5,192 nt of DNA from Alphaproteobacteria bacterium (GCA_005883445.1 VAZL01000430.1:1-5192); one strand, 5' to 3'; numbered from the stretch's first letter, positions 1 through 5,192 are shown. Notes: a model not told the origin generated them from the sequence alone. Numbers and translations are program-made.

Positions 1-507
1 CGCGAGATGGATGGCGCCGCCCGCGCCCGACGACGCGTAGGTGAGCTTGCCCGGCTGCGTCCTGGCGAGCGCGATGAGCTCGGCGAGCGTGTTCGCGGCC
101 AGCGCAGCGCGCACCACGAGCACATGCGGGGTATACGAGACCAGACCCACGAGTCTCAGATCCGTCCGCACGTCGAAGCGCAGGTTCTTCATCACTGCTG
201 GATTGACCGCGAAGCTCGAACTCGAGCCGAAGAGGAGCGTATAGCCGTCGGGCGGCGCCCGTACGACCGACTCAGTACCCACGACGCTCGACGCCCCGGT
301 GCGATTCTCGATCACGACGCTCTGGCCGAGCCGCTCGGAGAAATAAGGCGCAAACAGACGGGCGGCGGTGTCGGCCGGTCCGCCGGGCGCGAGCGCCACC
401 ACCAGCTTGATGGGCCGCTGCGGATAGGCCGCGAAGGCCGCTGCCGGCGCGAGTGATCCGATCAGCGCGAGCACAAGGGAAGCGCGCCGTTCATCAATCG
501 CAATCAA
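1..507 (-). CDS. Bug/TctC-family periplasmic solute-binding protein, N-terminal 169 residues (runs off the left edge)
   Basis: This is the extracytoplasmic binding protein of a tripartite tricarboxylate-type transporter, or an orphan Bug receptor; such proteins bind carboxylates and other small organic solutes in the periplasm. The reading frame is open from just after a TAA at 522-524 to base 1. From a TTG at 507 the protein starts with a charged stretch (DERR, residues 5-8), a hydrophobic segment (about 10-26) and an AFA cleavage-type motif at 24-26, which together form a Sec signal peptide. The mature start, YPQRPIKLVV, is characteristic of the family, followed by PGG (41-43), the PPDGYTLLFGSS stretch (85-96), NPAV (102-105), and LAELIALA...QPGKLTYASSG (141-161). 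Family members are about 320 residues, so roughly half is present. No in-frame ATG exists near the start, and the TTG (or GTG at 474) has no clear Shine-Dalgarno. It lies 50 nt after the hydrolase gene, probably in the same operon. The family call is secure; the ligand is unknown and the exact start is uncertain. Confidence 0.88.
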   Translation of the reverse strand, partial: MIAIDERRASLVLALIGSLAPAAAFAAYPQRPIKLVVALAPGGPADTAARLFAPYFSERLGQSVVIENRTGASSVVGTESVVRAPPDGYTLLFGSSSSFAVNPAVMKNLRFDVRTDLRLVGLVSYTPHVLVVRAALAANTLAELIALARTQPGKLTYASSGAGGAIHLA

Positions 508-557
508 AGCGGTTTGAACGCATTAAGTGACAGCGCGCTAGCCAACCGGTCTCCGCA

Positions 558-1253
558 TCACGACAGGCAGGCCTTGAGAAAGGCGACGAGCTGCGGTGAG
601 GCGATGACGCTCGCCGCGGGATTGGCCGCCGGCTCCTTGCGGTGCATGAAGCCGTGCTCGGCGTCGGGGTAATATTGCCAAACGGTCGGCGCGGCGCGCT
701 TCTGCAACGTCTCCCTGAGCGCGGCATAGGTCTCCACGCTGGCGACGTGATCATGGCCGGGCTGGACGACGTGAACGGGGCAACGGATATCGGCGGCGAG
801 CGCGACCGCGTCCTGCTCCTGGTTGGGAAGCCGCGGGTTTTCGATCGACGGATAGGCGGCGGCGCAAGCCTTGACCCGCTTGTCCTGCGCCGCGGCCAGC
901 AGGACATAGCGGCCGCCGAGGCAGAAGCCGAGCACGCCGACTGAGTTCAGAGCCAACTCGCTCATCATGTAGTCGATCCACTTTTTGACCTTGGCGTGCA
1001 TCCCGGGGTCGCTGAGTTTGCGCGCGCGCGCCTTCGATTCTTCGTAATCCGTCGTCAAGGGCAGCCCTTCGTAATGGTCCCACACCGCGGCGGCGAGCCC
1101 GGCGCGGGCGAGCGTTTCCGCGTAGCCGCGGACGAATGCATTGACGCCGAAGATCGTCGGCAGGATGACGACGCCGCTCTTGGTGGGCGCGTCGGGTTGC
1201 GCGAGAAAGCCGAACAGGCCGGATTGCTTGACATCTTGAGACTTGGGTGACAC
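558..1253 (-). CDS. Dienelactone hydrolase family protein (alpha/beta hydrolase)
   Basis: A 231-residue cytoplasmic alpha/beta hydrolase, the usual length for dienelactone hydrolases (carboxymethylenebutenolidases), which open lactone or ester bonds using a cysteine nucleophile. The expected triad is visible: the nucleophile elbow GFCLGG gives Cys111, QPGHDH gives Asp168, and PDAEHGF gives His200. The N-terminal signature strand is present as VVILPTIFGVN (28-38), but the glutamate found in the classical QEIFGVN motif is threonine here (Thr33). The start is GTG at 1253, supported by an AAAAGGGGG ribosome-binding site 5 nt upstream. No signal peptide or membrane segment is seen. It lies between a flavin monooxygenase (39 nt upstream) and a Bug binding protein (50 nt downstream), consistent with a catabolic operon in which an oxygenated or lactone intermediate is hydrolysed. 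The family call is strong. True dienelactone activity (chlorocatechol pathway) is not supported, because no catechol-cleavage genes are visible, so the substrate is left open. Confidence 0.92.
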   Translation of the reverse strand: MSPKSQDVKQSGLFGFLAQPDAPTKSGVVILPTIFGVNAFVRGYAETLARAGLAAAVWDHYEGLPLTTDYEESKARARKLSDPGMHAKVKKWIDYMMSELALNSVGVLGFCLGGRYVLLAAAQDKRVKACAAAYPSIENPRLPNQEQDAVALAADIRCPVHVVQPGHDHVASVETYAALRETLQKRAAPTVWQYYPDAEHGFMHRKEPAANPAASVIASPQLVAFLKACLS

Positions 1254-1258
1254 GGGAA

Positions 1259-1267
1259 CCCCCTTTT
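1259..1267 (-). promoter_or_regulatory. Strong ribosome-binding site of the hydrolase gene
   Basis: Reading on the minus strand, AAAAGGGGG is followed by five bases (TTCCC) and then the GTG start at 1253. This purine run fixes the GTG as the start; no alternative in-frame ATG, GTG or TTG lies between it and the initiation codon. It sits inside the 39-nt gap after the monooxygenase gene, which has no visible terminator, supporting co-transcription with separate translation initiation. Confidence 0.65.
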
Positions 1268-1292
1268 CGTTTTGTTATTTCGAGCGGCGGCG

Positions 1293-2399
1293 TCATTCCG
1301 CCGCCATGGACCTCGCAAGCGCAGCGTTGACGGCGGGCATGACCTTTTCGGCCATCAGCTCCATGGACTTGCGGCCGAGCTGCGGGTCGGCCCAGTCCTT
1401 GCCGCAGTAAAGCAGCGTGCCGAAGTCGCCGACCTGATCGTGCAGCTCCAGGAGGCGATCGACGACGCGATTCACGCTGCCGCGGATCACGACGTTGTCG
1501 AAGATGTAATCGAAGGTGACGTCCTCGTCCGGCATGTCGGGATGCGGCTTGAAGGCGATCATGCGTCTCGCCTTCTTCAGCTTCGCGGTGAGCTGGCTCA
1601 TGTAGAACCGGTAAGGGCTATTGGGATCGTCGCCGCCATAGGCCCGCGCGACCTTGTCGTCCTCGGCGACGAAGATCGAGCGCGCCACCCGCCAGTTCGC
1701 GCGCTCCGCCCTGTGCCCGCCCTCGGCGCAGCCCTTGGCATAATTGGCCCATTGGCTCTTGAGGCAATTGGGGTGAAGAAAGTGCGACGAGATCGGCCAC
1801 CAGCCGCGCCGGCCGAGCGCGATCAGCCCCTTGGAGTCGGGATCCGTCGCCGTGCCGGCAATGGGCGGATGGGGTTTTTGATAGGGCTTGACGATGTCGC
1901 CGATGCCGACCTCGGGCCACAGTGTCCTGACCGTCGAAATGGTCCAGTATTTTCCCTTGAGATCGATCGGTGCTGTTCCCGCCCACAGCGCAAGGACGTG
2001 GTCGATCGCTTCCGCGAACATGTCGTTGCGGTCGGCATCGAGAAGTCCCAGCGCCTCGGCGTCGGAGCGAAGGATACCGGCGCCGATGCCCAAGATGAAC
2101 CTGCCTTCGAACAGATTGTCGAGCATCGCCGCGTTCGAGGCCACGACCACGGGATGGCTGTGGGGAAGATTGACCACGGCGGTCCCGACTTTCATCTGCG
2201 AGGTCGCGCCGAGGAGCGTGGCGATGAACATCATGCTGTTGGGAATGTTCTCGGCCGCGTCGGTGAGGTGTTCGCCGCAATAACCTTCGCTGTATCCGAG
2301 CCGGTCGGCGAGAATGAAGGCGTCCCGATCCTCCTTGAGCGTTTCGACGTAGCGCCTCGCCGGGGGATGCACCGGCATCGTGAAATAGCCGAGTTTCAT
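1293..2399 (-). CDS. LLM-class (bacterial luciferase-like) flavin-dependent monooxygenase
   Basis: A 368-residue cytoplasmic TIM-barrel protein of the luciferase-like monooxygenase family. These enzymes use reduced FMN and oxygen to hydroxylate, cleave or Baeyer-Villiger-oxidise small organic substrates, usually with FMNH2 supplied by a separate reductase. Family marks in order: the first beta strand MKLGYFTMPVHPP (1-13), RDAFILADRLGYSEGYCGEHL (25-45) with His44 at the position of the LuxA active-site histidine, NSMMFIATLLG (54-64), VGTAVVNLPHSHPV (71-84), the DNLFEGRFILGIGAG phosphate-binding stretch (94-108), and a late NVVIRGSVNRVVDRLLEL segment (302-319). The length and N-terminus resemble the LuxA/limonene-monooxygenase-like branch. 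The LuxA reactive cysteine near residue 106 is not conserved (glycine here), as in most non-luminous members. The ATG start at 2399 has a GGAG site 6 nt upstream. It is probably the first gene of the leftward operon. No flavin reductase is present in the window, so its electron donor is unknown, as is its substrate. Confidence 0.92.
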   Translation of the reverse strand: MKLGYFTMPVHPPARRYVETLKEDRDAFILADRLGYSEGYCGEHLTDAAENIPNSMMFIATLLGATSQMKVGTAVVNLPHSHPVVVASNAAMLDNLFEGRFILGIGAGILRSDAEALGLLDADRNDMFAEAIDHVLALWAGTAPIDLKGKYWTISTVRTLWPEVGIGDIVKPYQKPHPPIAGTATDPDSKGLIALGRRGWWPISSHFLHPNCLKSQWANYAKGCAEGGHRAERANWRVARSIFVAEDDKVARAYGGDDPNSPYRFYMSQLTAKLKKARRMIAFKPHPDMPDEDVTFDYIFDNVVIRGSVNRVVDRLLELHDQVGDFGTLLYCGKDWADPQLGRKSMELMAEKVMPAVNAALARSMAAE

Positions 2400-2405
2400 G
2401 GGTTT

Positions 2406-2409
2406 CTCC
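2406..2409 (-). promoter_or_regulatory. Ribosome-binding site of the luciferase-like monooxygenase gene
   Basis: On the minus strand GGAG is followed by six bases (AAACCC) and the ATG at 2399. The spacing and core sequence are standard and support this ATG over the in-frame ATG at residue 8. Confidence 0.6.
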
Positions 2410-2454
2410 GCGGCGCCCCGAGGGTCGGCGACGCGGCATTGTTGTCTCGCGGGT

Positions 2455-2469
2455 CCCTTTGCACAAGGG
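2455..2469. repeat. Short inverted repeat (5-bp arms)
   Basis: CCCTT (2455-2459) and AAGGG (2465-2469) flank the five-base loop TGCAC. It lies about 55 bp upstream of the monooxygenase start and would fall in that gene's leader or promoter. The arms are short and could be chance; reported because it is one of several dyads in the same intergenic region. Confidence 0.35.
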
Positions 2470-2484
2470 GCGGGCGGTGTTCCG

Positions 2485-2507
2485 CTGCGCGCGTAGAGCG
2501 CGCGCAG
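2485..2507. repeat. GC-rich hairpin with perfect 9-bp arms
   Basis: CTGCGCGCG (2485-2493) and CGCGCGCAG (2499-2507) are perfect reverse complements around a five-base loop, TAGAG. As RNA this would be a very stable stem in either direction. No T-run follows on either strand, so it is not a canonical intrinsic terminator. It could be a leader structure of the leftward operon, a protein-binding dyad, or an extragenic palindrome present elsewhere in the genome. The dyad itself is directly visible; its function is unknown. Confidence 0.6.
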
Positions 2508-2528
2508 GCGGGTTGTCGCCCCACAATA

Positions 2529-2558
2529 TTGCGTGCGCGATCAAGGACGTGCATTAAT
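2529..2558 (+). promoter_or_regulatory. Candidate sigma-70-type promoter for the isovaleryl-CoA dehydrogenase operon
   Basis: TTGCGT (2529-2534) and ATTAAT (2553-2558) are separated by 18 bp and would give a transcript start near 2565, with a leader of roughly 45 nt. They are imperfect matches, but they coincide with the most AT-rich part of the region. The candidate -10 box overlaps the left arm of the inverted repeat at 2557-2577, as expected for repressor control. This is a prediction from spacing and composition only. Confidence 0.3.
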
Positions 2559-2577
2559 CGAATGATCGACCTTCGAT
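2557..2577. promoter_or_regulatory. Candidate operator: 21-bp interrupted inverted repeat
   Basis: ATCGAA (2557-2562) and TTCGAT (2572-2577) are perfect inverted arms around a 9-bp centre (TGATCGACC). The 15-bp arm-centre spacing suits binding by a dimeric regulator on one DNA face. It lies 35 bp upstream of the isovaleryl-CoA dehydrogenase start and overlaps the candidate -10 box. Leucine/isovalerate genes are commonly controlled by MerR-type LiuR or TetR-type regulators in proteobacteria, but I cannot match this site to either consensus, so the regulator is unassigned. Confidence 0.4.
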
Positions 2578-2593
2578 CGCGGCCCGGGCCGCG
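2578..2593. repeat. 16-bp perfect palindrome abutting the candidate operator
   Basis: CGCGGCCCGGGCCGCG reads identically on both strands and begins at the base directly after the 2557-2577 inverted repeat. It ends 18 bp before the isovaleryl-CoA dehydrogenase ATG, so it would sit in the untranslated leader. As RNA it could dimerise or fold and affect access to the weak ribosome-binding region; as DNA it could be a second binding site. GC-rich composition raises the odds of chance, but 16 perfect bases is long. Confidence 0.45.
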
Positions 2594-2611
2594 CACACGA
2601 GATCGGCGCCC

Positions 2612-3784
2612 ATGCGCGTGAACGACCCTCGCGGCTTTGATTTCGGCTTGGGCGAGACCGCCGACATGCTGCGCGACAGCGTGCACGGTTTCGCCGCCGA
2701 GCGCATCTCCCCGCGCGCCGACGAGATCGACCGCAGCAACACCTTCCCGCGCGATCTCTGGCCCGAGCTGGGCAAGCTCGGCGTGCACGGCATCACGGTC
2801 GAGGAGGAATGGGGCGGGGCGGGGCTCGGCTATCTCGAACACTGCGTCGCAATGGAGGAGATCTCGCGCGCCTCCGCCTCGGTCGGGCTGTCCTATGGTG
2901 CGCACTCGAACCTCTGCGTCAACCAGATTCGCCGCAACGGCAGCGACGATCAAAAGCGCCGCTATCTCGGCAAGCTCATCTCCGGCGAGCACGTGGGCGG
3001 GCTCGCCATGTCCGAGCCGGGCGCCGGCTCCGACGTCGTCTCGATGAAGACGCGCGCGCAGAAGAAGGGCGACCGTTACATCCTCAACGGCAGCAAGATG
3101 TGGATCACCAACGGCCCGCAAGCCGAGGTGCTGGTGGTCTACGCCAAGACCGATCCGGACGCCGGCGCGCGCGGCATCACGGCTTTTCTGATCGAGAAGG
3201 GTTTCAAGGGCTTTTCGACCGCACAAAAGCTCGACAAGCTCGGCATGCGCGGGTCCGACACCTGCGAATTGGTGTTTCAGGATTGCGAAGTTCCCGCGGA
3301 GAACGTCCTCGGCGGCGTCGGCGACGGCGTCACCATCTTGATGTCCGGCCTCGACTACGAACGCGTGGTGTTGGCGGCCGGACCGCTCGGCATCATGCAG
3401 GCCTGCATGGACGTGGTGACGCCCTATATCCACGAGCGCCGGCAGTTCGGGCAACCGATCGGCGAGTTTCAACTGGTGCAAGGCAAGGTCGCCGACATGT
3501 ATGTCGGGATGAACGCGTGCAAGGCCTATGTCTATGCAGTGGCCAAGGCATGCGATCGCGGCGAGACCACGCGCGAGGACGCCGCCGGCGCCATCCTCTA
3601 TGCCGCCGAAAACGCCACGAAGATCGCGCTCGACGCGGTCCAGCTCCTCGGCGGCAACGGCTACATCAACGACTATCCCACCGGCCGATATCTGCGCGAC
3701 GCCAAGCTCTACGAGATCGGCGCGGGGACGAGCGAGATCCGACGCATGTTGATCGGCCGGCAACTGTTCGACAAGACGCGCTGA
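2612..3784 (+). CDS. liuA: Isovaleryl-CoA dehydrogenase
   Basis: A 390-residue FAD-dependent acyl-CoA dehydrogenase that oxidises isovaleryl-CoA to 3-methylcrotonyl-CoA in leucine and isovalerate degradation, passing electrons to electron-transfer flavoprotein. The length is normal. The N-terminal helical domain holds NTFPRDLWPELG (43-54) and EEEWGGAGLGYLEHCVAMEE (64-83); then comes YGAHSNLCVNQI (95-106), typical of this enzyme. The FAD/substrate middle domain has LAMSEPGAGSDVVSMKT (131-147) and WITNGP (164-169). The C-terminal helices hold SGLDYERVVLAAGP (245-258), where Glu250 matches the catalytic base of isovaleryl-CoA dehydrogenase (human Glu254), then QLLGGNGY (344-351) and IGAGTSEIRR (369-378). 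The glutamate that other acyl-CoA dehydrogenases use in the YEGT motif is alanine here (Ala371), as expected for the isovaleryl type. The ATG has only a weak GAG-type ribosome-binding site about 10 nt upstream, but the N-terminus fits the family. The next gene, 22 nt downstream, performs the following pathway step. Confidence 0.96.
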   Translation: MRVNDPRGFDFGLGETADMLRDSVHGFAAERISPRADEIDRSNTFPRDLWPELGKLGVHGITVEEEWGGAGLGYLEHCVAMEEISRASASVGLSYGAHSNLCVNQIRRNGSDDQKRRYLGKLISGEHVGGLAMSEPGAGSDVVSMKTRAQKKGDRYILNGSKMWITNGPQAEVLVVYAKTDPDAGARGITAFLIEKGFKGFSTAQKLDKLGMRGSDTCELVFQDCEVPAENVLGGVGDGVTILMSGLDYERVVLAAGPLGIMQACMDVVTPYIHERRQFGQPIGEFQLVQGKVADMYVGMNACKAYVYAVAKACDRGETTREDAAGAILYAAENATKIALDAVQLLGGNGYINDYPTGRYLRDAKLYEIGAGTSEIRRMLIGRQLFDKTR

Positions 3785-3798
3785 TTGTGAGATTCGGC

Positions 3799-3802
3799 GA
3801 GG
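3799..3802 (+). promoter_or_regulatory. Ribosome-binding site of the carboxyltransferase gene
   Basis: GAGG lies four bases (TCAG) before the ATG at 3807, inside the 22-nt gap after the dehydrogenase stop codon. The close spacing supports this ATG as the start and suggests translation within a shared transcript. Confidence 0.5.
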
Positions 3803-3806
3803 TCAG

Positions 3807-5192
3807 ATGACCGCTTTGGCATCCGCCATCGATCCTCAGTCAGCCGACTTCGCCCGCAATACCGAGGCGATGAAAGCCCTGGTCGCGGAGCTGCGTGCCA
3901 AGCTCGACGCCGCCATGCAAGGCGGCAGCGAAGAGGCGAGAGCGCGGCACGCCGCACGCGGGAAATTGCTGGCGCGCGAGCGCATCAACCTGCTGCTCGA
4001 TCCGGGAACGCCGTTCATGGAGCTTTCACCGCTGGCCGCGTACGGCATGTACGGCGGCGACGTTCATTCCGCGAGCCTGATCACCGGCATCGGCCGCATC
4101 AGCGGCCGCGAATGCGTCGTCATCGCCAACGATGCCACCATCAAGGGCGGCACCTACTACCCGATGACGGTGAAGAAGCATTTGCGCGCGCAGGACATCG
4201 CGCGCGAGAACCACTTGCCGTGCGTCTACATGGTGGACTCCGGCGGCGCGTTCCTGCCGCTGCAGGACGAAATCTTTCCGGACGAGCGCCACTTCGGCCG
4301 CATCTTCTACAATCAGGCGCGCATGTCGGCGCTCGGCATTCCCCAGATCGCGGTCGTGATGGGGTCTTGCACCGCCGGCGGCGCCTACGTGCCGGCCATG
4401 TCGGATCAGAGCATCATCGTGCGCCATCAAGGCACGATTTTCCTCGGCGGGCCGCCGCTCGTGAAGGCGGCGACCGGCGAGGACGTGAGCGCGGAGGAGC
4501 TGGGCGGCGCCGACGTGCACAGCCGGCAGTCGGGCGTGACCGACTATTATGCCACCGACGACAGTCACGCCATCGGCATCGCGCGCCGCATCATCGCCGG
4601 CCTCAATCGGGTGAAGCATCCATTTCTGGAAATCCGCAAGGCGCAAGATCCCTTGTTCCCGGCGGACGACCTCTACGGCATCGTGCCCGCGGACCCGCGC
4701 ACGCCCTACGACGTTCGCGACGTGATCGCGCGCATCGTCGATGCTTCAGAGTTCGAGGAGTTCAAGGCGCTCTATGGGGAGACGCTCATCTGCGGATTCG
4801 CCCATATCCACGGCTTCCCGATCGGCATCCTCGCCAACAACGGGATCCTGTTCAGCGAGAGCGCGCTCAAGGGCACGCACTTCATCGAGCTGGCGAGCCA
4901 GCGCAACATCCCGCTGCTGTTCTTGCAGAACATCACCGGCTTCATGGTGGGGCGCAAATACGAGGCCGGCGGCATCGCCAAGGATGGCGCCAAGATGGTG
5001 ACGGCGGTCGCCACCACCAACGTGCCGAAATACACCGTCATCATCGGCGGCAGCTACGGCGCCGGCAATTACGGAATGTGCGGACGCGCCTACGGACCGC
5101 GCTTTCTCTGGATGTGGCCGAACGCGCGCATCTCGGTCATGGGCGGCGAGCAGGCTGCGAGCGTGCTCGGGCTGCTGCGCCAGGAAGCGACC
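3807..5192 (+). CDS. liuB: 3-methylcrotonyl-CoA carboxylase carboxyltransferase (beta) subunit, first 462 residues (runs off the right edge)
   Basis: The biotin-dependent carboxyltransferase half of 3-methylcrotonyl-CoA carboxylase, which moves carboxyl from carboxybiotin on the alpha subunit to 3-methylcrotonyl-CoA, giving 3-methylglutaconyl-CoA. The frame is open without interruption to the last base. The family is about 535 residues, so roughly 70 C-terminal residues are missing. N-domain: GKLLARERINLLLDPG (52-67), LAAYGMYGGDVHSASLITGI (76-95), NDATIKGGTYYPMTVKKH (108-125), DSGGAFLPLQDEIFPDERHF (144-163) and the oxyanion-type GSCTAGGAYVPAMSD (186-200). C-domain: LANNGILFSE (342-351), QNITGFMVG (374-382), GGSYGAGNYGMCGRAYGPRF (414-433) and MGGEQAA (445-451). 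The MCC-type GMYGGDV and GRAYGPRFLWMWPNARISVMGGEQ regions favour this over propionyl-CoA carboxylase beta. Geranyl-CoA carboxylase beta is a close relative, but the neighbouring isovaleryl-CoA dehydrogenase argues for the leucine pathway. The alpha subunit gene would be expected downstream. Confidence 0.94.
   Translation, partial: MTALASAIDPQSADFARNTEAMKALVAELRAKLDAAMQGGSEEARARHAARGKLLARERINLLLDPGTPFMELSPLAAYGMYGGDVHSASLITGIGRISGRECVVIANDATIKGGTYYPMTVKKHLRAQDIARENHLPCVYMVDSGGAFLPLQDEIFPDERHFGRIFYNQARMSALGIPQIAVVMGSCTAGGAYVPAMSDQSIIVRHQGTIFLGGPPLVKAATGEDVSAEELGGADVHSRQSGVTDYYATDDSHAIGIARRIIAGLNRVKHPFLEIRKAQDPLFPADDLYGIVPADPRTPYDVRDVIARIVDASEFEEFKALYGETLICGFAHIHGFPIGILANNGILFSESALKGTHFIELASQRNIPLLFLQNITGFMVGRKYEAGGIAKDGAKMVTAVATTNVPKYTVIIGGSYGAGNYGMCGRAYGPRFLWMWPNARISVMGGEQAASVLGLLRQEAT

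Larger units (their letters stand above)
2400..2611. other. Divergent intergenic regulatory region between the two operons
   Basis: A 212-bp stretch separates the divergent start codons of the monooxygenase (minus) and isovaleryl-CoA dehydrogenase (plus), so it should hold promoters for both directions. I find no convincing small gene in it. It contains four dyad symmetries: a short hairpin (2455-2469), a longer GC-rich hairpin (2485-2507), an interrupted inverted repeat (2557-2577) and a perfect palindrome (2578-2593). The only clearly AT-rich parts are around 2523-2530 and 2553-2563, which are the most likely promoter elements. No regulator gene lies in the window to assign these sites to. 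Confidence 0.7.

Noticed and set aside
7..456. Plus-strand open frame (149 codons) at the left edge
   Set aside because: The opposite strand encodes a clear Bug-family protein with a signal peptide and conserved motifs over the same bases; the plus-strand translation is Arg-rich noise.
508..557. Possible terminator between the hydrolase and the binding protein (short palindromes such as AGCGCGCT)
   Set aside because: The symmetric stretches are only about 8 bp, have no useful loop and no following T-run on the minus strand, so there is no support for termination.
494..907. Minus-strand open frame (137 codons) spanning the end of the hydrolase and the start of the binding protein
   Set aside because: It is in another frame from both genes, with an Arg/Ser/Pro-rich translation and no domain. 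Its only interest is that its last codons contain the off-frame ATG at 523 near the binding-protein start.
1272..2621. Long plus-strand open frame (449 codons) opposite the luciferase-like monooxygenase
   Set aside because: Its translation is low-complexity and rich in Arg, Ala, Gly, His and Val with no recognisable domain. It mirrors the strong GC-rich codon bias of the real gene on the other strand, which has clear family motifs.
2396..3763. Long minus-strand open frame (455 codons) opposite isovaleryl-CoA dehydrogenase
   Set aside because: It is antisense to an unmistakable acyl-CoA dehydrogenase, has a composition-driven sequence, and runs across the intergenic dyads up to the start codon of the monooxygenase gene. 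It is a shadow frame.
4026..4646. Minus-strand open frame (206 codons) inside the carboxyltransferase gene
   Set aside because: His/Ala/Asp/Arg-rich translation without domain features, fully antisense to a conserved gene.

Overview
GC-rich bacterial DNA whose gene content and codon usage suggest a soil or freshwater proteobacterium, most likely an alphaproteobacterium of the Bradyrhizobium/Xanthobacteraceae type. This is an inference from protein style and the presence of a Bug-type binding protein; a betaproteobacterium cannot be excluded. The window holds five protein genes in two divergent transcription units around a 212-bp intergenic region (2400-2611). Both outer genes run off the window. 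I see no tRNA, rRNA, CRISPR array, insertion sequence or phage gene.

Leftward unit (minus strand): a bacterial-luciferase-like flavin-dependent monooxygenase (2399-1293), then a dienelactone-hydrolase-family alpha/beta hydrolase (1253-558), then the N-terminal half of a periplasmic Bug/TctC-type solute-binding protein (507 to beyond base 1). The gaps are 39 and 50 nt, so co-transcription is likely. The set reads as capture of an organic acid or similar solute, oxygenation, and hydrolysis of an ester or lactone. The substrate cannot be read from the sequence.

Rightward unit (plus strand): isovaleryl-CoA dehydrogenase (2612-3784) and, 22 nt later, the carboxyltransferase (beta) subunit of 3-methylcrotonyl-CoA carboxylase (3807 to beyond base 5192). 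These catalyse consecutive steps of leucine/isovalerate degradation: isovaleryl-CoA to 3-methylcrotonyl-CoA to 3-methylglutaconyl-CoA. The biotin-carrying alpha subunit, a methylglutaconyl-CoA hydratase and HMG-CoA lyase would be expected downstream, outside the window.

The divergent intergenic region carries an unusual density of dyad symmetry: two hairpin-type repeats on the left, and a 21-bp interrupted inverted repeat directly abutting a 16-bp perfect palindrome just upstream of the isovaleryl-CoA dehydrogenase start. This is the best candidate for regulatory DNA here. Nothing in the window requires a wholly new system. The points most worth checking are the dyad cluster, the missing ATG start of the binding protein, the altered active-site neighbour in the hydrolase, and the possibility that the leftward genes feed an isoprenoid or branched-chain substrate into the leucine pathway.
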